This document shows positions 55,330 to 64,000 of a stretch of 64,000 bases of DNA, piece by piece (position 1 is the first letter of the stretch; each line of letters starts with the position of its first letter). Source of the DNA: a bacterium (GTDB lineage Bacteria > SAR324 > XYD2-FULL-50-16); contig JAHJTV010000079.1 in the NCBI GenBank assembly GCA_018829445.1, forward strand, positions 1 to 64,000. Direction: 5' to 3'. A program made the position numbers and the translations under genes. The notes under the pieces are model-generated. The model made no database searches. It had not been told where the DNA came from and worked only from the letters and a program-made list of their open reading frames with translations.

Positions 55330-56646
55330 ATGCTCAGCCAAGACTCTATTCAAACCATGGCAAAAAAAGCAAAAAAGGCATCTCTTAGAATTGCCAACCT
55401 GGATTCATCGGAAAAGAACCGCCTGTTAAAAGCAATCAGCGAAAGAGTTAAAAAGAGCTCTCAACTGATTGCTGACAGCAACCTCTTGGATATTCAGGAA
55501 GCTCAGAAATTGGTAGCCGATGGCAGTTTAAGCAAACCGCTTCTCGATCGGCTAAAATTGACTGATGAAAAAATTGTCCAACTAAGTACCTATTTGGATG
55601 AAGTTGCCAGGCTTGAAGACCCGGTTGGAAAAAAGCAGTTTGCCATCAGACTCGCAGAAGGTATGGAACTGGAAAGAGTAACCTGTCCTATTGGTGTCGT
55701 TGCCGTTATTTTTGAAAGCAGACCTGAGGTTGTCATCCAGGTAACAGCACTCAGCTTGAAATCGGGAAATGCCGTTATTCTAAAGGGTGGAAGAGAAGCT
55801 TTCCACAGTAATAAAATTCTGTTTCAGATTATTAATGAGGTACTGGTTGAATTTGATCTGAACAATACGGTCAATCTCATTGAAACCAGAGATGATGTAG
55901 CCGTGCTGCTGAATGAAGACCGAAACATTGATCTGATAATTCCCAGAGGTAGTAATGAATTCGTAAAATATATTCAAGATCATACCAAGATTCCGGTATT
56001 GGGTCATTCTTCTGGGATTTGCCATATTTATATTGATGACAACATTGATGTCGACAAAACCATAAAGATTGTTGTTGATGCAAAGACAGACTATCCGTCT
56101 GCATGCAATGCCTTGGAAACTCTGTTGATCCATAGATCTGCAGCCGATTCGATTCTTCCACGAATAATTCGGGAGTTATCCAATTACAAGGTTAGAATGC
56201 TGGGTTGCGAGAAATCAGTTAAAATCGCAAATCAAAACAATCTCAAACTGGATTTGGCAACAGAACAGGATTGGTCCACTGAATACACTGACCTGATCCT
56301 TTCAATTAAAACCGTAGATTCTTTGAGTGATGCCATGGATCACATTAACACCTTTGGATCTCATCATACTGATACAATCATCACTGAAAATAGAGAAAAT
56401 GCCGAATTGTTTCTAAAACAGGTAGATTCGGGATGTGTCTTTCACAACGCCTCCACTCGGTTTTCTGACGGCTATGTATTTGGATTGGGCGCAGAGGTCG
56501 GAATCAGTACGAATAAAACCCACTCCCGGGGACCTGTCGGCTTGGATGGTATGGTAATATACAAATATCTCCTTCGGGGAGACGGGCATCTTAGATCTTC
56601 TTTTTCCGGACCCCAAGCCGAAAAATTCCTTCACATACCTCTTTAA
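55330..56646 (+). CDS. proA: Glutamate-5-semialdehyde dehydrogenase (gamma-glutamyl phosphate reductase)
   Basis: 438 residues, second enzyme of proline synthesis. CPIGVVAVIFESRPEVVIQV and SLKSGNAVILKGGREAFHSN are the conserved NADPH and substrate stretch. DYPSACNALETLLIHRSAAD contains the catalytic Cys, and SGCVFHNASTRFSDGYVFGL with LGAEVGISTNKTHSRGPVGL is the ending signature. The ribosome site AGAGGAAG is good. The expected partner proB is not in the window; proC is near 17 kb. Confidence 0.96.
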   Translation: MLSQDSIQTMAKKAKKASLRIANLDSSEKNRLLKAISERVKKSSQLIADSNLLDIQEAQKLVADGSLSKPLLDRLKLTDEKIVQLSTYLDEVARLEDPVGKKQFAIRLAEGMELERVTCPIGVVAVIFESRPEVVIQVTALSLKSGNAVILKGGREAFHSNKILFQIINEVLVEFDLNNTVNLIETRDDVAVLLNEDRNIDLIIPRGSNEFVKYIQDHTKIPVLGHSSGICHIYIDDNIDVDKTIKIVVDAKTDYPSACNALETLLIHRSAADSILPRIIRELSNYKVRMLGCEKSVKIANQNNLKLDLATEQDWSTEYTDLILSIKTVDSLSDAMDHINTFGSHHTDTIITENRENAELFLKQVDSGCVFHNASTRFSDGYVFGLGAEVGISTNKTHSRGPVGLDGMVIYKYLLRGDGHLRSSFSGPQAEKFLHIPL

Positions 56647-56669
56647 TAATTCATAATTCGTGAAACCTA

Positions 56670-57266
56670 ATGTCGCACCATAAACAGATTATTAACCGGC
56701 TGGAGCAAGTAAAATGTTTGCTTCTTGATGATATGCCAATAGACTCCGATTTGGTTGAAGTTCTTGATATTCATCTAAAAACCATTCTGGAAATAACTCC
56801 TGAACAAGAAACCATTCAGTTGAACAGTTCACCCGGTTCTGTCATCAGAATTTGGAGTGATGGTGCCTGTACCGGTAATCCAGGTCCTGGTGGATGGGGT
56901 ACGATCATTATCGTTGATGGAAATATTCAAGAGCTATCCGGTAGATCCCAGAGAACAACTAATAATATCATGGAAATGACCGGGGCATTGGAAGGAATCA
57001 AGAGGACTCCGGAAGGATCTTCGATAATTTTAACTTCGGATAGTCAATACCTGGTGAAGGGAATGACTCAATGGCTGAAAAATTGGAAAAAGAAAGGTTG
57101 GAAAAAGGCGGATGGCAATGAGGTTCTAAATCGCGACTTATGGATGAAACTTGATCAGGAATCTCAAAAACGGAATATACAATGGATTTGGATCAAAGGA
57201 CATGCAGGACATCCGGAAAATGAGCGGTGTGATGAATTAGCCAGGAAAGCTATAACTCGGCGATAG
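56670..57266 (+). CDS. rnhA: Ribonuclease HI with N-terminal extension
   Basis: 198 residues. The RNase H fold begins near residue 62 with IRIWSDGACTGNPGPGGWGT (first catalytic Asp), then NNIMEMTGALEGI (Glu), ILTSDSQYLVKGMTQWLKNW (Asp) and WIKGHAGHPENERCDELARK (His and last Asp). All four metal-binding acids are present. The first 60 residues are an uncharacterised helical extension not found in the E. coli protein (155 residues). It ends inside the convergent adenylate cyclase-like gene, overlapping by 17 bases. Confidence 0.93.
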   Translation: MSHHKQIINRLEQVKCLLLDDMPIDSDLVEVLDIHLKTILEITPEQETIQLNSSPGSVIRIWSDGACTGNPGPGGWGTIIIVDGNIQELSGRSQRTTNNIMEMTGALEGIKRTPEGSSIILTSDSQYLVKGMTQWLKNWKKKGWKKADGNEVLNRDLWMKLDQESQKRNIQWIWIKGHAGHPENERCDELARKAITRR

Positions 57267-60150
57267 CTTCAATTTCTTTATCAATCTCATCACTTTCGCC
57301 AATTTCATCGCTGTTTGCTGCAAAAACCGCTTCTTTGAAGCGTTTGGCAAGATATTGTTCTTTCTGCGAAAATTTATCCGCCGAATGATAGGTTGTAATG
57401 CTGTTGGGATTGACCCAAAACGAAAGACCGCCCTCTTTTGATACCTTATCAAAATCGATCTTATGCTTTGATAAAAAATCCTTGATGGTATTGTGAATAT
57501 ATTTGGACTGTAAAACCAATTCCTGTTTCTGAAACAATTCCTGAGCTGCCTTTTCCACTGCTGGGTGATCAACTTCATCCACGCACCAGTTTTTTAAATT
57601 ATCCCGATACATAAAAGAGACACGACCGTATTCCAGGAGGTTGAGACAGATAAATACGTTTGTTACTTCTTTTTCCTTGTAGATACAATCCCGGAAATCG
57701 TATTCCTGCGGTGGAAATGCACTGTCAATGCTGTCAACCAATCTGTCAACTATATCCGGTCGAATGAACGCAAATTTGTCCGCTGAACGTTTCCCAATTT
57801 CAGTATGGGCAACTGAAAATTCCAACACCGTTCTGCTTTCCTTCAAAGTTCCTTTATTAAGAACACCATAATATCCATTTAGAATACAGTGGGCAATTCC
57901 ATGCAAAAAGGAATCATGTTCAAAGAGTTCAACTTCATCAGGTAAATGGTCCAGTCTTCCCAGCGTGTCATAGTTGCTTCCTGCCAGACTGCTTTTTTGA
58001 ATTGACTTGAAAAACCATTTCCGATTCTTATTAATCCCAATTTGCAGTCTTCCCCTGGGAACTTTCAGGTGGCTTAGAATATCTCTTCTGATGACGTTTT
58101 TGGGGGGATCAAAATTCTTCTGGTAATAGTGGAACCAAATCCTGTTTTCATCCTGGTTGGTCTTATCCTCTCCCCCGTGCGTCTCAACATATTTTTGAAC
58201 GCGATCCATAGAGCGCTGAAACAGGTATTTCAGTTCCTCTTCAAACTTAATCACCGTTTCTACCACTCCACTGGAGATGTGTTCCAGTGTTCTTCTTTTG
58301 GAAGCGGTGAATGCTTTTTCCAAAAAGGAAGCTAGAAACTTTTCACGATAGGTCTTAGGCTTCCTATTCTCTCGAATATTGACAAAAATATCCGACACGC
58401 GAATGTGAAGCGCAAATCCGAGATCGATCACCCTTGAAATCATTAGCTTTTCCTCTTGATCTTTAATATCTTGATTCTCGGGTCCAAAACCTATTTTTAA
58501 TGCTTTATAACGCAACCACCAAGGATCTTGTCTTAGAGTGGGAAATCTCTCTTCCATTTTGAAAATCTGATCAATGGACATCCCTTCCGGATTATCCTCT
58601 TCCCCCAACATTTCATCGATATTGTTATCAACTTCCATTACTCCGTAGTCATCATAAAAATCATCCTCCTCTTCCACTTCGATATCATCAAAATCATAGT
58701 CCTTATACTCCTCTTCAACCTCATCACCATCCACTTCAACTACTTTTGTACCCGCATATCGGTCCAATCTACGAGGATTCTTAACCAGTTCAATCACCGA
58801 AGTATTAAACCGTTGATCAAACATCATTTCAAAGCGAAGCAGGTTAAGCAAAGCTTTGGGTAAATTGCCCGATGAGGCTTTAAAGGATTCCCAATAGATA
58901 GCCCCTGAATGAGAAACCATGTAATCGTTTGTCAATGGGGGTGTAGAACCCAGATCAACAAGTCTTTCTCTATACTTGTCGTACAGTCCGGTAAACTGGT
59001 ATCGAATCTTTTCCACTATGGATTCATAGTGTGCACGATTTGAATTGACTGATCCCGGCATAAGAAAGTGAATGGGAATCATGGGAGTAAATTGAATTCC
59101 GGGCATGAGAACTTCATAATTCAAAATCAACTCGTATGCAGAACCGGAAGCTTCTTTCGACTCCAAGGTGGTTCCATGTTTACCATCCCTATAATCATCA
59201 TTGGAATAGGCGAATAGATATACTTCCGCTTTGGGAAACTTCCTTTGGACATATTTCTGAACCTTGTTGATCTTCTCCTTCAACAATAACTCTTTTTCAT
59301 TTCTTTCCTTTTTCAGGCATAAATTGGAATGAAGTTTGTGCATTTCAAGAAACTCTGTTAACAGAGCCTGACGTCTTTCCTTGCTGCTGGCAATGGAGCC
59401 AATGATTTCAGTCTTTTTCAGGAAATAGTAATCATAGAGTAAAGAAAATCGATTTTTAAAATTATGATGACCCACTGCTATAAGTTTGGAACGAAGTGCT
59501 TTGTTCTGAGCCTCTTTATTCTTTATTTTTTTTAGAATCTGGTACCTTCTGGAAAAATAATTAATAAGGCTTTGACAGCGGTCTTTTATCCGTTCGTCTG
59601 TATTACTTGCTGAATCATGGAGAAAGGGATCCAACTCATACTGAACCTGTAAATCCAAGTCCGATGCTGTTTGTTTATGACCGACGGTTCCTATCGATCC
59701 TAAGGAGGCGATGCTGTAGATGGGTTTAAACCCCTTATCCTCTTGTATGATGGTTCCTAACTCCGTTTGAGCATATTGTTTGAACTCATCTTTAAAAACC
59801 GGTGACATATCACTGATTCCAACCACACCAGCAAGGGCACCCTCCACATAAAGCGACGTAATCTCTTCAACTTCCACCTCTTTTTTTACACCATGAATCT
59901 TCTCGATTTTTGTGCATAAGAAGGTATGCTCCTCAAACTTAGGATCATTCACATGTAAAAAGAAAATAATCTCAAAAAGAGCTTTTTTCATGTCTTCAGA
60001 AAAATTTGAAAACGCCAGCTCCATCCTGCTTCTATTGAACTGAGCAAAAAAGGCATAGCCTTCTTCAATCGCTTTTTTTAATTCCTTTTCCTGTTCGGAT
60101 GGAAATGCTTCTTTCTGAATATATTCAATTAATTTTGAATAGAGAGACAC
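57250..60150 (-). CDS. Class I adenylate cyclase-like nucleotidyltransferase
   Basis: 966 residues. The nucleotidyltransferase site is IASLGSIGTVGHKQTASDLD (about 147-166), ending in DLQVQYE, matching the 'GS..SIG....SDLD' pattern of enterobacterial-type CyaA. A later block with AEVYLFAYSNDDYR and EASGSAYELILNYEVLMPG fits the same family. Residues about 465-525 are a very acidic insert (GDEVEEEYKDYDFDDIEVEE). The C-terminal half (DHLPDEVELFEHDSFLHGIA) is probably regulatory. It is longer than E. coli CyaA (848 residues). cAMP synthesis is likely but unproven. It lies alone, convergent to rnhA, 19 bases after trpA. Confidence 0.72.
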   Translation of the reverse strand: MSLYSKLIEYIQKEAFPSEQEKELKKAIEEGYAFFAQFNRSRMELAFSNFSEDMKKALFEIIFFLHVNDPKFEEHTFLCTKIEKIHGVKKEVEVEEITSLYVEGALAGVVGISDMSPVFKDEFKQYAQTELGTIIQEDKGFKPIYSIASLGSIGTVGHKQTASDLDLQVQYELDPFLHDSASNTDERIKDRCQSLINYFSRRYQILKKIKNKEAQNKALRSKLIAVGHHNFKNRFSLLYDYYFLKKTEIIGSIASSKERRQALLTEFLEMHKLHSNLCLKKERNEKELLLKEKINKVQKYVQRKFPKAEVYLFAYSNDDYRDGKHGTTLESKEASGSAYELILNYEVLMPGIQFTPMIPIHFLMPGSVNSNRAHYESIVEKIRYQFTGLYDKYRERLVDLGSTPPLTNDYMVSHSGAIYWESFKASSGNLPKALLNLLRFEMMFDQRFNTSVIELVKNPRRLDRYAGTKVVEVDGDEVEEEYKDYDFDDIEVEEEDDFYDDYGVMEVDNNIDEMLGEEDNPEGMSIDQIFKMEERFPTLRQDPWWLRYKALKIGFGPENQDIKDQEEKLMISRVIDLGFALHIRVSDIFVNIRENRKPKTYREKFLASFLEKAFTASKRRTLEHISSGVVETVIKFEEELKYLFQRSMDRVQKYVETHGGEDKTNQDENRIWFHYYQKNFDPPKNVIRRDILSHLKVPRGRLQIGINKNRKWFFKSIQKSSLAGSNYDTLGRLDHLPDEVELFEHDSFLHGIAHCILNGYYGVLNKGTLKESRTVLEFSVAHTEIGKRSADKFAFIRPDIVDRLVDSIDSAFPPQEYDFRDCIYKEKEVTNVFICLNLLEYGRVSFMYRDNLKNWCVDEVDHPAVEKAAQELFQKQELVLQSKYIHNTIKDFLSKHKIDFDKVSKEGGLSFWVNPNSITTYHSADKFSQKEQYLAKRFKEAVFAANSDEIGESDEIDKEIEAIAEL

Positions 60151-60169
60151 GTCTTTAACCGCTCTTAAG

Positions 60170-60940
60170 TTAGATGGACCGAATCGTTTTTAAAAAATCG
60201 CCAATAGCTCTTGAGTCAGATTCTTGTTGAATCTCAATCAGTCGAGAACCGATAACTGCAATATCAACTTTTCCCTTCAAGAAATCGATGTCCGCTTTAT
60301 CCCGAACACCAAATCCCAATGCCAAAGGTAAATTTGTTGCTTCTGTGTAGAGCTTTATCTGATTCGACAGCGATTGATCAAATGCTGTTTTTCCCCCGGT
60401 TACACCTCTTCTTCCTACACAATACACAAATCCGGATGCGACTTCAGAAATCACTTTCAATCGTTCAGGGGAGTGAGTTGGAGTAAAAATAAAAACAGAA
60501 TCCAGTGAATTGTTCTGACACTCCTTCAACCAATCTTCTGCTTCTTCCGGTGGAAGATCCGGAATAATAAATCCTTTTATCCCAATTTCTTTTGATCTCT
60601 TTACAAACTGCTTTTCTCCGAATGCAAAAACAATATTATAATATGTCATAAAAAGGAATGATACTTTTGGGAAATCTTCACATACCTTTTCCGCAAATTC
60701 GAAACACTCACTTACTCTTGTTCCGTTTTCAATTGATCTGCCGTTTGCTTTGAGAATTACAGGGCCATCAGCAGTCGGTTCCGAAAAGGGAATCTGCAAT
60801 TCTATCAGTTCCACTCCTGCATCCGCCATGGCTTCAATGGATTCCCTGTTTTCAGCAAACGATGGATATCCCAAAACCAAATGGGTCATCAATAAGATCT
60901 CTTGAGCTTTTTTGCCATCCTCAATGGTTTTTTCAAGCAT
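60170..60940 (-). CDS. trpA: Tryptophan synthase alpha chain
   Basis: 256 residues from the ATG at 60940, which has GGGAG upstream and overlaps the trpB stop by 8 bases; a longer reading from 61063 would lie in trpB. It cleaves indole-3-glycerol phosphate to indole. The active-site acids are in VELIELQIPFSEPTADGP (Glu and Asp), with GIKGFIIPDLPPEEAEDWL and ALGFGVRDKADIDFLKGKV for phosphate binding. The usual FSDP is FSEP and the loop is CVGRRGVTGG, so it is a diverged but complete form. Confidence 0.92.
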   Translation of the reverse strand: MLEKTIEDGKKAQEILLMTHLVLGYPSFAENRESIEAMADAGVELIELQIPFSEPTADGPVILKANGRSIENGTRVSECFEFAEKVCEDFPKVSFLFMTYYNIVFAFGEKQFVKRSKEIGIKGFIIPDLPPEEAEDWLKECQNNSLDSVFIFTPTHSPERLKVISEVASGFVYCVGRRGVTGGKTAFDQSLSNQIKLYTEATNLPLALGFGVRDKADIDFLKGKVDIAVIGSRLIEIQQESDSRAIGDFLKTIRSI

Positions 60941-62171
60941 GATACTGTTCTCCCTTCCTGATGATAAACTCTCTCCATTTCCGGTCCTGAAACGCATCGG
61001 CGATAGTGAAAATATCCTTGTCCCCTCTGCCGGACAGATTGATGATAATGGCATCTTTAACACTTAAATCAGGGGCCTCTTTATATGCTTGCACAAATGC
61101 ATGTGCCGACTCCAGGGCGGGAATGATTCCCTCTCTTTTGATTGTCAAATCCTCCGCTTCCAGTACTTCCTGATCTGTGGCAGCTTCAAACCGAACCCGT
61201 TTTGTTTCGTTCAAATGAGCCAGAATGGGTGAAACACCAACATAATCCAATCCAGCAGAAATGGAATGGGTGTCTTTCATTTGCCCATCACTGTCTTGCA
61301 GGAAAATGCTCTTATACCCTTGACACACACCCAAATGACCATCACTTGATGCCAGTCGAGCAGCATGATGCCCGGATTTAATTCCTTTTCCCCCGGCTTC
61401 AACCCCAACCAATTCAACTTCAAAATCCTCAAGAAATCCGCCAAAAATTCCCATGGCATTGGAACCTCCACCCACACAAGCATAGACTCTTTTGGGAAGC
61501 TTTCCAGCAAGATCCAGAATTTGCTTCCTGGCTTCTTTACCGATAATCGATTGTAGCCAGGCAACCATTTCCGGAAACGGATGGGGTCCACACACTGTTC
61601 CCATGACATAATGGGTGGAATCCATATTGGCTGTCCAGTCTCTAAATGCAGCATTGATTGCATCTTTCAGTGTCTGGCTTCCATCTGTTACCGAAACCAC
61701 TGTGGCTCCCAGTTTCTCCATCCAGAAGACATTCGGACGCTGTCTTTCAACATCTTCAGCTCCCATATAGATAGTGCACTCAAGGCCGAATTTTGCCGCC
61801 ATGGTTGCAGTGGCAACCCCGTGTTGCCCCGCACCGGTTTCGGCAATCACTCTGGATTTCCCCATTCTTTTTACCAACAATCCCTGACCCATTACATTGT
61901 TTACCTTATGCGCACCCGTATGATTTAAGTCTTCGCGCTTGATATAAATTCGAGCGCCTCCAAAATGATCACTCAGGTTTTCTGCAAAGGTCAAAGGTGT
62001 GGGACGACAGGAATAAGATTGCATCAGGCTTTCATACTCATTCCAAAATAAGGGATCACTCTTCGCTGCATCATAAGCTCGGATCAACTGATCAAAAGTC
62101 GACCTTAGTATTTCTGGAATGAACATTCCTCCATATTTTCCAAAGTATCCAATCCTGTTTTGATTATTCAT
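60933..62171 (-). CDS. trpB: Tryptophan synthase beta chain
   Basis: 412 residues. A PLP enzyme joining indole and serine. REDLNHTGAHKVNNVMGQGL contains the PLP-lysine, AETGAGQHGVATATMAAKFG and YACVGGGSNAMGIFGGF the phosphate-binding loops, and GLDYVGVSPILAHLNETKRV the substrate gate. Its start overlaps folC by 4 bases. It is the canonical short TrpB1 type that works with the alpha subunit encoded next to it. Confidence 0.97.
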   Translation of the reverse strand: MNNQNRIGYFGKYGGMFIPEILRSTFDQLIRAYDAAKSDPLFWNEYESLMQSYSCRPTPLTFAENLSDHFGGARIYIKREDLNHTGAHKVNNVMGQGLLVKRMGKSRVIAETGAGQHGVATATMAAKFGLECTIYMGAEDVERQRPNVFWMEKLGATVVSVTDGSQTLKDAINAAFRDWTANMDSTHYVMGTVCGPHPFPEMVAWLQSIIGKEARKQILDLAGKLPKRVYACVGGGSNAMGIFGGFLEDFEVELVGVEAGGKGIKSGHHAARLASSDGHLGVCQGYKSIFLQDSDGQMKDTHSISAGLDYVGVSPILAHLNETKRVRFEAATDQEVLEAEDLTIKREGIIPALESAHAFVQAYKEAPDLSVKDAIIINLSGRGDKDIFTIADAFQDRKWREFIIRKGEQYHA

Positions 62172-63523
62172 ATCTGTTTTGAAGGTTTATATTTCTGTGT
62201 CCAGAATTTTAAAAATTCTCCGACCAGATAAAGGGAGCCGGAAACGACGATCAGATCATACTGTTTCATCAGGTGTCCTTCGATCCGGTCGAGTAATTTG
62301 CTCACTGTTATTGATTCGAGAGTATTTAACCCATTATCCTTAAGTGTGTTTAATATCTCTTCTACAGTCTCAGAATACTCTGATTCCATCTGTAATGGTA
62401 AAAATTGAAATCTCCTTAATTCTGATTGACTCATATCACTAAAAAGATGTTTATCTTTTTTCCAGCCGATAGCAAAAAGAATCCTGTCAGCAGCATGATT
62501 CGTATTCAGATAATGCAACAATCTCTGAAATCCGGAGCTGTTATGGGCACCATCAATTAATATCTTACGTTCTTTTCCCAGATATTGCAGTCTTCCTGAC
62601 CAGATTACTGAATTTAAAGATTTTTCGAAGTTGTAATTATTGAGTATGTGGTCTTTTGGCACAATTGATCTATAGACAGCAATTGCAGTTGCAGTATTTT
62701 CCTTTTGATGCTCTCCGATCAACGCCTGATTGCATATTTTAGCTGAAAAACCATCAACTTCGGAAATCCTACCATTGTTCACTGTATGATAATAATCCGT
62801 TGATCCATTTTTTAAAACACGGTACCCGAAATGAACCGGAGAATAGAATACCTTTATATCTTGCTGTTTGCAGTAATTTACTATTTGATAACGAACGTTT
62901 TCCTCCTGAGATGCTGCAAACACAGGACTTCCCTGTTTCAGGATTCCCAACTTTTCCTGTACTATCTCCTCAATTGTATTGCCAAGGTATTCCTGGTGAT
63001 CAATCGCTATTCTTGTAAGGACACAGGCTAAAGGGGTGGGAACAACATTGGTTGCATCAAGCCTTCCTCCCAGTCCGGTTTCGAGAAGGATATAATCGAC
63101 TGCAAATCTTCGAAAAAGAACAAATGCCATCGCAATCGAGAACTCGAAGAAAGTCGGAGAAATTGTCCCATCGCGAGAGCTGGCATGTTTTAGGCTCAAA
63201 TCGATATCACAAGCCTGACAAACCTCTTCAAAGGTCTTATCAAGTTCAGGATCTTCAACAGCGACCCCGTTTATTCGAAACCTCTCATTGAAGGATATTA
63301 AATGAGGCGATATTGTACTTCCTGTTGAAAAACCGGAATCAAGCAGGAGTTTTTCCAGGGTAACCAAAGTGGAACCTTTACCGTTGGTTCCGGCAATGTG
63401 AATGATTCTTGGATGGAGATGAGGATTGTCTAATTTTGTAAGCATTCTGGTTATGGTTGATAACCCGAGCTTAATATTGAAAAGGCCTAAACCATATAAG
63501 AATTCCAGGTAATTAGAATTCAA
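62168..63523 (-). CDS. folC: Folylpolyglutamate synthase / dihydrofolate synthase
   Basis: 451 residues. Mur-ligase-type enzyme that adds glutamate to folates. The P-loop is HIAGTNGKGSTLVTLEKLL, followed by LLETGLGGRLDATNVVPTPL, ALIGEHQKENTATAIAVYR and ILIDGAHNSSGFQRLLHYLN, the standard family order. The length is slightly above the E. coli protein (422). It lies between gpsA and trpB with a 4-base overlap to trpB and 2 bases from gpsA, so all are in one transcript. accD, often between trp genes and folC, is absent. Confidence 0.95.
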   Translation of the reverse strand: MNSNYLEFLYGLGLFNIKLGLSTITRMLTKLDNPHLHPRIIHIAGTNGKGSTLVTLEKLLLDSGFSTGSTISPHLISFNERFRINGVAVEDPELDKTFEEVCQACDIDLSLKHASSRDGTISPTFFEFSIAMAFVLFRRFAVDYILLETGLGGRLDATNVVPTPLACVLTRIAIDHQEYLGNTIEEIVQEKLGILKQGSPVFAASQEENVRYQIVNYCKQQDIKVFYSPVHFGYRVLKNGSTDYYHTVNNGRISEVDGFSAKICNQALIGEHQKENTATAIAVYRSIVPKDHILNNYNFEKSLNSVIWSGRLQYLGKERKILIDGAHNSSGFQRLLHYLNTNHAADRILFAIGWKKDKHLFSDMSQSELRRFQFLPLQMESEYSETVEEILNTLKDNGLNTLESITVSKLLDRIEGHLMKQYDLIVVSGSLYLVGEFLKFWTQKYKPSKQI

Positions 63524-63525
63524 GA

Positions 63526-64000
63526 TTAATCCTCAACTTTTAACGGACGGGACATAAGTTCCATCATGCTTTCTTTGACAGACCTGTTTTCATATATAAC
63601 CTGGTACACTCCCTGGCAGAGGGGCAAATCGATATTTTCCCTTTGTGATATTTCCCAGACAGCCTTTGTTGTATAGTACCCTTCAGCGACAGTTCCCCCC
63701 ATGGAAGACAGGATATCCGCCACGGTTTCGCCCCGGCCGATTCGTCTACCAAAGTTCTTGTTATGACTGCTTTTAGGGGAATAACAAGTTAATGCCAAAT
63801 CACCGAGACCGCTTAGACCATACAAAGCTTCCAAAGCAATACCCTGATGTTGACAAAACCGCTTCATCTCGGCTAATCCCCTGGTTACAACCACTGATAT
63901 CACTTCCTCACAAAGACCGAGTCCATCGGCTATTCCAGCGATAATAGCGTAGATGTTTTTAAGGGCGCCCAACAAGGCAACGCCTTTCAGTTCTAAACTT
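63526..64000 (-). CDS. gpsA: Glycerol-3-phosphate dehydrogenase [NAD(P)+], C-terminal part (cut by window edge)
   Basis: The frame is open to the window end, reading SLELKGVALLGALKNIYAII and then AGIADGLGL, the substrate-binding helix start with the catalytic Lys of the ALKN motif. YGLSGLGDLALTCYSPKSSH (the usual 'G.GDL..TC.S..SRN') and GGTVAEGYYTTKAVWEISQR follow. It makes glycerol-3-phosphate for phospholipids. The N-terminal NAD fold lies outside the window. It stops 2 bases before the folC start on the same strand. Confidence 0.93.
   Translation of the reverse strand, partial: SLELKGVALLGALKNIYAIIAGIADGLGLCEEVISVVVTRGLAEMKRFCQHQGIALEALYGLSGLGDLALTCYSPKSSHNKNFGRRIGRGETVADILSSMGGTVAEGYYTTKAVWEISQRENIDLPLCQGVYQVIYENRSVKESMMELMSRPLKVED

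Overview
The window reads as a Gram-negative chromosome of about 42-44% GC. Signs of this are a KDO (LPS) synthesis gene, an RND efflux pair, outer-membrane and lipoprotein genes, a class I adenylate cyclase-like protein, and an F1 ATP synthase operon with a b'/b pair but no a or c subunit gene beside it. That arrangement is common in deltaproteobacteria-like lineages (Desulfobacterota, SAR324 and relatives); the exact phylum is inference. A perfect parS centromere site at 42527-42542 suggests the right half lies on the origin side of the chromosome.

Positions 1-14500 form an accessory, decaying region. It starts with the tail of an IS630-like transposase, then an AraC/GyrI-type regulator with an alpha/beta hydrolase, a RAYT (REP-associated transposase) remnant with its hairpin repeat, a MazF-like toxin with a ribbon-helix-helix antitoxin, and a DUF433/PIN-like pair whose toxin has an in-frame stop. 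A transketolase follows. Next is a TetR-controlled glycyl-radical-enzyme locus in which the activase looks intact but the radical enzyme has lost its N-terminal half and is frameshifted before its glycyl-radical loop. A YeiH-type exporter gene is split by an in-frame TAA, and a ParE/RelE toxin is frameshifted.

Positions 14500-23300 hold a large lipoprotein with carboxypeptidase-regulatory-like repeats, proline and serine biosynthesis (proC, serC, serA) separated by dispersed palindromic repeats, peptide release factor 3 and ubiX.

Positions 23300-31000 are the most interesting part: a tight minus-strand operon encoding a MotA/MotB proton-channel stator, an outer-membrane protein with a FlgO/CsgG-like domain, a TPR lipoprotein, two periplasmic proteins with FliF-like ring-building domains plus TPRs, and a membrane protein that joins a FliF-like periplasmic domain through one membrane helix to FliG middle and C-terminal domains. 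No flagellar rod, hook, filament or export gene is in the window. It looks like a flagellum-independent, trans-envelope rotary or force-transducing machine, with a plausible sigma-54 promoter in front of motA.

Positions 31600-48300 hold an RND adaptor and pump, a type IV pilin-like protein, tyrA, kdsA, a 982-residue TPR protein, parS, miaA, ssb and the minus-strand run ispD, rimO, yebC, ruvC, ruvA. Positions 48600-54600 are the atp operon (b', b, delta, alpha, gamma, beta, epsilon). Positions 54800-64000 hold yjbQ, proA, rnhA, the adenylate cyclase-like gene, trpA, trpB, folC and a partial gpsA. No tRNA, rRNA or CRISPR array was seen.
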